Source: Lachnospiraceae bacterium UBA2868 (GTDB taxonomy: Bacteria > Bacillota_A > Clostridia > Lachnospirales > Lachnospiraceae). From it: 5,726 bases of DNA. The stretch is from positions 10,997-16,722 of the forward strand of contig DEEW01000182.1 of NCBI GenBank assembly GCA_002350465.1. Direction: 5' to 3'. Below the pieces are notes generated by a model. It saw only the letters and a program-made list of their open reading frames with translations. It was not told the DNA's origin and ran no database searches. How positions within the stretch are numbered: the stretch's first letter is position 1; each line of letters begins with the position of its first letter. The position numbers and the translations under genes are program-made. Shown here piece by piece: positions 1-4,187 of the stretch.

Positions 1-207
1 CCCCAAAAGTTATGGGAAAGGGTTATTGTAGGGTTGCGTACAACCGACGAGGGCAATCCCGGTAATAATGATTACGAATGGTCCTACAAAGAAAGCAGAC
101 CGACCTCACCGGAAATAGGCGAATCGATCCTCGTTGCACTTGCTGATGATATAAAGGTAAGTGTCACGAAAACACACGTTGAACTTGTAGTTGTCAAGTC
201 TGTTTAG
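1..207 (+). CDS. C-terminal end of an unrecognised protein (5'-partial)
   Basis: The frame is open from the first base of the window and ends at TAG (205-207), giving 68 visible residues. Codon choice looks coding, and no in-frame ATG is present, so the gene must begin to the left of the window. The fragment is mixed in composition: a charged, Asn/Gly/Asp-rich stretch (about residues 15-25), then a Ser/Pro-containing turn ([12 protein letters not shown]) and a C-terminal part that looks like alternating beta strands ([16 protein letters not shown]). There is no membrane segment and no motif I can assign to a family. The stop codon overlaps the stop codon of galU on the other strand, so the two genes meet tail to tail with no space for a separate terminator. 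I do not recognise the protein and propose no function. That it is a real coding end is likely but rests only on the open frame and codon pattern. Confidence 0.6.
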   Translation, partial: PQKLWERVIVGLRTTDEGNPGNNDYEWSYKESRPTSPEIGESILVALADDIKVSVTKTHVELVVVKSV

Positions 208-1094
208 TCGTAGTCTATTGCTTTATCGATATCCTTTGCAAGCTCTTTGATATACTCTTCAAGACCGCTGCGAAGTTCGCTTCTGCGTAGCCCGAATTCG
301 ATGCATGCCTGAATGAAGCCTATCTTCGCACCGCAGTCATATCTGTGTCCCTTAAAATCATATGCATAAACATCCGAGTCCATGGCCATTCTCTCTATGG
401 CATCGGTAAGCTGTATTTCACCGCCCGCTCCCGTCTTCTGATTCGAGAGATAATCAAAAATATCAGGTGTTAAAATGTATCTTCCGAGTATGGCAACATT
501 CGAAGGCGCCTTGTCTACCGGCGGTTTTTCCACCAGATCATTAACCTTGTACAGTCTGTCTCCCACCTGCTTGCCGTCGACTATACCATACTGGTATGTA
601 AGTTCATGGGGAACGGTCTGTACCCCGATAACACTCGACTGTCTCTCGTTATAAACGTTTATCATCTGCTTGAGTGCCGGTGTTTTGGAAACAACAACGT
701 CATCACCGAGAAGCACCGCAAAGGGATCGTTTCCGATAAATTTCTGCGCCGACAATACAGCATGTCCGAGACCGAGAGGTTTCTTCTGCCTGATAAAATA
801 TATATTTGCCATTTCCGAAATGGACTTGACCATTTCAAGCAGTTCTTCCTTGCCCTTGCTTTCAAGTTCCATCTCAAGCTCGATCGACCTGTCAAAATGA
901 TCCTCTATGGACCCCTTGTTCCGGCCGTTTACTATTACAATATCCTCTATCCCGCTTTGCACTGCTTCTTCTATAATGTACTGAATAGTCGGTTTATCGA
1001 CTATCGGAAGCATCTCCTTCGGTTGTGCTTTTGTAGCGGGCAGGAATCTTGTCCCGAGACCCGCAGCGGGGATTATTGCTTTCTTAATGCTCAT
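204..1094 (-). CDS. galU: UTP-glucose-1-phosphate uridylyltransferase (UDP-glucose pyrophosphorylase)
   Basis: Makes UDP-glucose and pyrophosphate from UTP and glucose-1-phosphate in the cytoplasm. UDP-glucose is the precursor for UDP-galactose, glycolipids and surface polysaccharides. The 296-residue length is close to that of other bacterial GalU proteins. The nucleotidyltransferase signature is at the N-terminus ([13 protein letters not shown], residues 10-22), followed by PKEMLP (25-30). LLGDD (128-132) holds the probable metal-binding Asp131, VEKP is at 188-191, and the Gly-rich [12 protein letters not shown] stretch is at 222-233. The fold is a Rossmann-like GT-A type with no membrane segment. 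The ATG start is well supported: AGGAG lies 6 nt upstream, and the protein begins [12 protein letters not shown], as family members do. It lies 24 nt downstream of galE on the same strand and is almost certainly co-transcribed with it. Its stop overlaps the stop of the partial gene at 1-207. No frameshift or missing key residue was seen. Confidence 0.97.
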   Translation of the reverse strand: MSIKKAIIPAAGLGTRFLPATKAQPKEMLPIVDKPTIQYIIEEAVQSGIEDIVIVNGRNKGSIEDHFDRSIELEMELESKGKEELLEMVKSISEMANIYFIRQKKPLGLGHAVLSAQKFIGNDPFAVLLGDDVVVSKTPALKQMINVYNERQSSVIGVQTVPHELTYQYGIVDGKQVGDRLYKVNDLVEKPPVDKAPSNVAILGRYILTPDIFDYLSNQKTGAGGEIQLTDAIERMAMDSDVYAYDFKGHRYDCGAKIGFIQACIEFGLRRSELRSGLEEYIKELAKDIDKAIDYD

Positions 1095-1100
1095 GATTTT

Positions 1101-1105
1101 CTCCT
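1101..1105 (-). promoter_or_regulatory. Ribosome binding site of galU
   Basis: On the minus strand the sequence reads AGGAG, then 6 nt, then ATG. It sits inside the 24-nt gap between galE and galU. This allows galU to be translated independently on a shared mRNA. I see no promoter or terminator in the gap. Confidence 0.8.
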
Positions 1106-1118
1106 GAATAGTAAATTT

Positions 1119-2135
1119 CTAATCGTCAAATCCGTTCGGGTTCATCGACTGCCAGCGCCACGAGTCCTCACACATCTCTTTGATCCCGTATTTTGCCGTC
1201 CAGCCCAGTTCCTTTTCGGCAAGATCCGCCGATGCGTAGCACGTAGCTATATCGCCGGCACGACGCGGTTTAATAGAGTATGGTATTTTCTGCCCCGTTG
1301 ACTCCTCAAATGCCTTAACAAGCTGGAGGACGCTGACTCCGTTACCTGTTCCCAGGTTGTATATTTTCAGTCCGCAGTTTTCCTTGATCTTATCAAGAGC
1401 CTTAACGTGTCCTTCCGCAAGGTCCACGACATGAATATAATCTCTTACTCCTGTTCCGTCAGGCGTGTCATAATCGTCACCGAACACGCCGAGCTCTTTT
1501 AACTTGCCGACCGCAACCTGTGTGATATAAGGCATGAGGTTGTTCGGTATTCCGTTGGGATTTTCTCCGATAAGACCGGATTTGTGAGCACCGATAGGAT
1601 TAAAATAGCGAAGCAGAATAACATTCCACTCGTTATCGGCCTTCTGTATGTCGGTAAGTATCTGCTCAAGCATTGACTTGGTCCATCCGTAAGGGTTTGT
1701 GCAGGCCTTCTTGGGACACTCTTCTGTTATCGGAATAAACTCGGGATCACCGTAAACAGTTGCTGATGAGGAGAAGATAAAATTCTTCACGTTATGTTTT
1801 CTCATGGCATCAATAAGCACAAGCGTTCCCTGAATATTATTCTCATAATACTCCCAGGGCTTTTGAACCGACTCTCCTACAGCCTTCAGACCTGCGAAAT
1901 GAATGCAGGCATCTATTTTCTCCTTATCAAGGATAGCGTTTATCGCGTCGGAATCAAGGGTATCGGCCTCATAAAATGCAACCTTCTTCCCGGTGATTTC
2001 TTCCACCCTGTCAAGGCTCTTTTTCGAAGCATTTACAAGATTATCGACAACGACCACATCGTATCCGTTTTCAAGCAGCGATACTACTGTATGTGATCCG
2101 ATGTATCCGGCTCCTCCGGTAACAAGTATTCTCAT
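1119..2135 (-). CDS. galE: UDP-glucose 4-epimerase
   Basis: Interconverts UDP-glucose and UDP-galactose using tightly bound NAD+, in the cytoplasm. It is an extended short-chain dehydrogenase. The NAD-binding glycine motif GGAGYIG spans residues 7-13. The catalytic Ser124 is in FSSSATVYG (121-129), and the YxxxK pair is Tyr149/Lys153 in NPYGWTK. These numbers coincide with the E. coli enzyme, and the length of 338 residues is also that of E. coli GalE. The substrate-binding stretch RYFNPIGAH is at 176-184. The start chosen is the ATG at 2135, which has AGGAGG 8 nt upstream. A TTG further upstream at 2153 is in frame, but the codons between would be made of the Shine-Dalgarno itself, so that longer form is rejected. 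It is the first gene of a galE-galU pair. No galK or galT is nearby, which suggests a biosynthetic supply of UDP-galactose rather than a dedicated Leloir operon. Confidence 0.97.
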   Translation of the reverse strand: MRILVTGGAGYIGSHTVVSLLENGYDVVVVDNLVNASKKSLDRVEEITGKKVAFYEADTLDSDAINAILDKEKIDACIHFAGLKAVGESVQKPWEYYENNIQGTLVLIDAMRKHNVKNFIFSSSATVYGDPEFIPITEECPKKACTNPYGWTKSMLEQILTDIQKADNEWNVILLRYFNPIGAHKSGLIGENPNGIPNNLMPYITQVAVGKLKELGVFGDDYDTPDGTGVRDYIHVVDLAEGHVKALDKIKENCGLKIYNLGTGNGVSVLQLVKAFEESTGQKIPYSIKPRRAGDIATCYASADLAEKELGWTAKYGIKEMCEDSWRWQSMNPNGFDD

Positions 2136-2143
2136 TCGTTTAT

Positions 2144-2149
2144 CCTCCT
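2144..2149 (-). promoter_or_regulatory. Ribosome binding site that fixes the galE start
   Basis: The minus strand reads AGGAGG, then 8 nt, then the ATG at 2135. This consensus site decides the start: the alternative in-frame TTG at 2153 lies upstream of this site rather than after it. Confidence 0.9.
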
Positions 2150-2165
2150 GCAACTATGAAAACTT

Positions 2166-2202
2166 TGCAGCACCATTCTCCATTAAAAATTCTACTGCTG
2201 CA
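2166..2202 (-). other. Possible stem-loop in the galE leader
   Basis: TGCAGCA (2166-2172) and TGCTGCA (2196-2202) are perfect 7-bp complements separated by 23 nt. If galE is transcribed from the candidate promoter near 2217-2246, this would form a stem in the 5' leader, ending 17 nt before the AGGAGG. No U-tract follows on the minus strand, so it is not an intrinsic terminator. The large loop makes it weak, and it may be chance. Confidence 0.25.
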
Positions 2203-2210
2203 GAACACTG

Positions 2211-2226
2211 ATGTTAATTTTAACAT
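2211..2226. promoter_or_regulatory. 16-bp perfect palindrome, operator-like
   Basis: ATGTTAA-TT-TTAACAT has two 7-bp arms around a 2-nt centre. It overlaps the candidate -10 element of galE (minus strand TAAAAT, 2222 to 2217). A perfect dyad on a promoter core is the usual layout of a repressor site. The binding protein cannot be named from the sequence. Confidence 0.35.
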
Positions 2227-2246
2227 AACATTTATCATATTAGCAA
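2217..2246 (-). promoter_or_regulatory. Candidate sigma-A-type promoter for galE-galU
   Basis: On the minus strand TTGCTA (2246-2241, 4 of 6 matches to TTGACA) is followed after 18 nt by TAAAAT (2222-2217, 5 of 6 matches to TATAAT). Transcription would begin near 2210, leaving a leader of about 75 nt. The region is AT-rich, and other -10-like hexamers exist (TATGAT at 2239-2234), so the exact choice is uncertain. Confidence 0.35.
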
Positions 2247-2247
2247 A

Positions 2248-2275
2248 CCTGATGAAACTTGATGAAACCATCAGG
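2248..2275. repeat. Tandem 10-bp repeat within an inverted repeat, at the -35 of the rightward promoter
   Basis: Two copies of a 10-bp unit lie head to tail: CTGATGAAAC (2249-2258) and TTGATGAAAC (2259-2268), differing in one base. They are enclosed by a 7-bp inverted repeat, CCTGATG (2248-2254) and CATCAGG (2269-2275). The 10-bp period equals one DNA helical turn, so proteins bound to the two copies would sit on the same face. The second copy contains the candidate -35 hexamer TTGATG of the downstream gene. This suggests an operator or activator site, but the regulator is unknown. Confidence 0.45.
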
Positions 2276-2287
2276 ATTAATTATAAT
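2259..2287 (+). promoter_or_regulatory. Sigma-A-type promoter of the propeller gene
   Basis: TTGATG (2259-2264, 4 of 6 matches to TTGACA) and a perfect TATAAT (2282-2287) are separated by the ideal 17 nt. Transcription would begin near 2294, about 42 nt before the TTG start at 2336. Both hexamers are embedded in symmetric elements: the -35 in the tandem repeat and the -10 in the Per-box-like palindrome. The promoter is therefore probably regulated. Confidence 0.65.
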
Positions 2288-2295
2288 TATTATAA
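2281..2295. promoter_or_regulatory. Per-box-like palindrome (Fur/PerR family operator candidate)
   Basis: The 15 bases TTATAATTATTATAA form a perfect 7-1-7 inverted repeat. They match every defined position of the Bacillus subtilis PerR-box consensus TTATAATnATTATAA. The palindrome contains the whole -10 hexamer and reaches to about the transcription start. A protein bound here would block RNA polymerase. PerR is the peroxide-sensing metalloregulator of the Fur family. That a PerR homologue binds this site is an inference, because the site is pure A/T and could arise partly by chance around a TATAAT box. Confidence 0.5.
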
Positions 2296-2297
2296 GG

Positions 2298-2308
2298 GAA
2301 TTTAATTC
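2298..2308. repeat. Short palindrome in the start of the propeller-gene leader
   Basis: GAATT-T-AATTC is a perfect 5-1-5 inverted repeat, 2 bp downstream of the Per-box-like palindrome. It lies in the first transcribed bases if the promoter at 2259-2287 is right. It may be an extension of the operator region or chance in AT-rich DNA. Confidence 0.2.
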
Positions 2309-2322
2309 GTTTACATATCCTT

Positions 2323-2333
2323 GGAGGTGATCC
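2323..2333 (+). promoter_or_regulatory. Extended Shine-Dalgarno of the propeller gene
   Basis: GGAGGTGATCC is an 11-nt uninterrupted match to the complement of the conserved bacterial 16S rRNA 3' end (GGATCACCTCC). Counting from the GGAGG core, the spacing to the TTG at 2336 is 8 nt. This rules against the upstream in-frame TTG at 2321 and GTG at 2327, which overlap the site itself. Confidence 0.85.
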
Positions 2334-2335
2334 GC

Positions 2336-3346
2336 TTGAAAAAAACAGTAATCGGACTCATCATAGCCGCTTTGGTAATAGGGGGAATAATCGCCGCTGT
2401 CTCTTTGGCAAAATATTTGTCCCGTATCCCCGATAATCCCGCGGATACCATCGGAAATACTTCGGGAAATCTCAACAATAAAGGTCTTGTCTGCGAGCAC
2501 GACGGATACATTTATTTTGCCAATCTTAATGACAATCACACTCTGTACAGGATGACTTCGGACGGAAGAGATCCCGTCAAGATTGCCGATGTTCCGGTAT
2601 CCTATATCAACGCAGGCGGTGATTATATTTACTTCTATTTCGACGATCCCGGCGGTACGAAGTTTATGGGTGTTGCCGGAAGAATGAGCGGAATATTCCG
2701 CATCAAAAAGGGTGAGAAGGATTTTGTCTGCCTGGATAAATGTACATCCGGAGTACTTAATTTGGTCGGAAACACCTTGTATTACGAACACTATGACAAC
2801 ACAAACGGAATGCAGCTGTACCACTCATCTCTTGACGGCAAGGATAAGGGGCTTGCGGTTGATGAGATCATTAATCCCGCATGTGTCATAAACGGTGATA
2901 TTTATTACTGTGAACAGGATTCCATGACTCTCAAAGTGTACCGTCCCGGAGATATCGAGGGCCGCGTATATATGGACTACTCGGTATACAATCCCGTTGC
3001 CGACGGAAGTGACCTGTATTTTCTCAACATGAAGGATGATTACAAACTGTACAGATATTCGTTATCCGACGGACAACTGACCAAGATAACCGATGAGAGA
3101 GTTGACACATTTAACGTGTACGGAAGCGTGATATTCTACCAGCGCAATCAAAACCCTGCACTTATAAGGGTTAATACAGACGGAAGCGGAACGATGGTCA
3201 TTGCGGAAGGCAATTACGAAAACATCAACTGCACTTCCACCTATACTTTCTATTCTCCCTTCAGGGAAGATACTATGTATATGACCTACACATTCGGCGG
3301 AAACGGTCAGTCAACTGTATTTGCACCTATTGACGAGGGATCGTGA
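2336..3346 (+). CDS. Membrane-anchored or secreted beta-propeller-like protein (DUF5050 type)
   Basis: Probably a surface protein of 336 residues with unknown role. It begins with two lysines and a hydrophobic segment (about residues 4-25), a signal peptide or signal anchor. No lipobox cysteine follows. After a Pro/Asn/Gly linker (about 30-50), the rest is made of about seven repeats. Each has an aromatic strand (for example DGYIYF 56-61, GDYIYFY 95-101, GNTLYYE 145-151, NGDIYY 186-191, GSDLYFL 224-230, YGSVIFYQ 262-269, TYTFYS 302-307) and, in most copies, a later LYRxxxDG-like turn. This resembles DUF5050 proteins of clostridia, which are predicted propellers. Six cysteines are present (53, 132, 136, 183, 192, 299). 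The TTG start at 2336 is chosen from the Shine-Dalgarno at 2323-2333. It is transcribed divergently from galE, probably under a Per-box-like operator. Its last 20 nt overlap the end of folBK on the other strand. The family call is from memory of its pattern and no function is claimed. Confidence 0.85.
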   Translation: MKKTVIGLIIAALVIGGIIAAVSLAKYLSRIPDNPADTIGNTSGNLNNKGLVCEHDGYIYFANLNDNHTLYRMTSDGRDPVKIADVPVSYINAGGDYIYFYFDDPGGTKFMGVAGRMSGIFRIKKGEKDFVCLDKCTSGVLNLVGNTLYYEHYDNTNGMQLYHSSLDGKDKGLAVDEIINPACVINGDIYYCEQDSMTLKVYRPGDIEGRVYMDYSVYNPVADGSDLYFLNMKDDYKLYRYSLSDGQLTKITDERVDTFNVYGSVIFYQRNQNPALIRVNTDGSGTMVIAEGNYENINCTSTYTFYSPFREDTMYMTYTFGGNGQSTVFAPIDEGS

Positions 3347-4139
3347 GCTCGCATATTCTCTTATTTGCAACCGGGTGATACGCATAGGGTGCGATCTCGC
3401 ACAGAGGTTTTAAAACAAAATCACGGTTTAGCATATCCGCATGGGGAATCGTAAGATCCTCCGTGTTTATTATTAAATCATCATACAGAAGAATGTCCAT
3501 ATCAAGGGTTCTCGGACCCCAGTGCTCATTGCGCACTCTTCCCGCTGCATTTTCCGCATCGTGAACCACCTCAAGCATCTCTTCCGGAGACAGCAGCGTC
3601 TCAAGCTTAAGGGCTCCGTTTAGAAAATCATCCTGATCGGTATTGCCGTAAGGCTTCGTTTCGATTATTTCCGAGACAGACAAAACTCTTATGTACTTGT
3701 TTGACCTGAGGTATTCAATGCCATCCGTCAAAAACCTGCGTCTGTCTCCCATATTCGATCCTATGGACAGATATACGGTATGCCACCCCCTTGTTATCGT
3801 TATGCTCACACACTCAAGAGGCAGTCCTATCGGTGCCCATGGTTTCTTCACCGTAACGTCTACACTGCTTATGATCTCATATTCCGTCAATAGTTTATTG
3901 GCAAGCCTCTCGGCAACGGTTTCGATAAGCTTGCAGGTATTTGTTTTCATCCATCTGGTTATATCAGAGCAGACCTCGGCATAATTAACCGATTTCGTCA
4001 GATCATCCCCTTTTCCCGCAGCAGATGCATCAAAATACATCCTGACCGATATCATGAATTTCTGGCCGAGATTAACCTCTTCCTCGTACATTCCATGGTT
4101 TGCAAATACTTCCAAATTGTCTATGCTAATATAATCCAT
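3327..4139 (-). CDS. folK: Bifunctional dihydroneopterin aldolase / HPPK (FolB-FolK fusion)
   Basis: Carries out two successive steps of folate synthesis in the cytoplasm: 7,8-dihydroneopterin to 6-hydroxymethyl-7,8-dihydropterin, then ATP-dependent pyrophosphorylation. The FolB domain spans residues 1-119. By alignment to the S. aureus enzyme from memory, Glu21, Tyr53 (VNYAEV), Glu73 (LIETVAERLA) and Lys99 (KKPWAPI) match its active-site Glu22, Tyr54, Glu74 and Lys100. The FolK domain spans 120-270. It begins VYLSIGSNMGDR (122-133) and has GRVRNEHWGPRTLDMDILLYD (200-220) containing Arg201, Arg210 and the Mg-binding pair Asp213/Asp215, then IPHADMLNRDFVLKPL. Both domains look complete and the join is direct. 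The ATG start matches the usual FolB N-terminus, though the ribosome binding site is weak (AGG 5 nt upstream). It follows the acyl-CoA ligase gene by 48 nt. The other folate genes (folE, folP) are not in the window. Such fusions are known, as in pneumococcal SulD. Confidence 0.96.
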   Translation of the reverse strand: MDYISIDNLEVFANHGMYEEEVNLGQKFMISVRMYFDASAAGKGDDLTKSVNYAEVCSDITRWMKTNTCKLIETVAERLANKLLTEYEIISSVDVTVKKPWAPIGLPLECVSITITRGWHTVYLSIGSNMGDRRRFLTDGIEYLRSNKYIRVLSVSEIIETKPYGNTDQDDFLNGALKLETLLSPEEMLEVVHDAENAAGRVRNEHWGPRTLDMDILLYDDLIINTEDLTIPHADMLNRDFVLKPLCEIAPYAYHPVANKRICELTIPRQ

Positions 4140-4187
4140 ACAAACCTGTCTTTCTTATTATTTTCAAATTGCACCGCTTAAATAACC

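Noticed and set aside
183..199. Inverted repeat ACTTG / CAAGT near the galU end, considered as a bidirectional terminator.
   Set aside because: The stem is only 5 bp, AT-containing, and no T-tract follows on either strand. It lies within coding sequence.
606..1301. 231-codon open frame on the plus strand crossing galU and galE.
   Set aside because: It is antisense to two unmistakable genes and spans their junction. The translation is Cys/Arg/Phe-rich, as reverse-frame shadows are.
2119..2153. A longer galE beginning at TTG 2153, adding six residues.
   Set aside because: The extra codons are the Shine-Dalgarno sequence itself, and the ATG at 2135 gives the 338-residue length of E. coli GalE.
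2154..2183. A nine-codon open frame on the minus strand (MENGAAKFS) just before the galE ribosome binding site, a possible leader peptide.
   Set aside because: It has no Shine-Dalgarno, no run of regulatory codons and no attenuator-like terminator after it. Its length is what chance gives.
2240..2824. 194-codon open frame on the minus strand opposite the propeller gene.
   Set aside because: It overlaps the promoter region and a gene with a clear signal anchor, repeats and Shine-Dalgarno. Its translation has no recognisable features.
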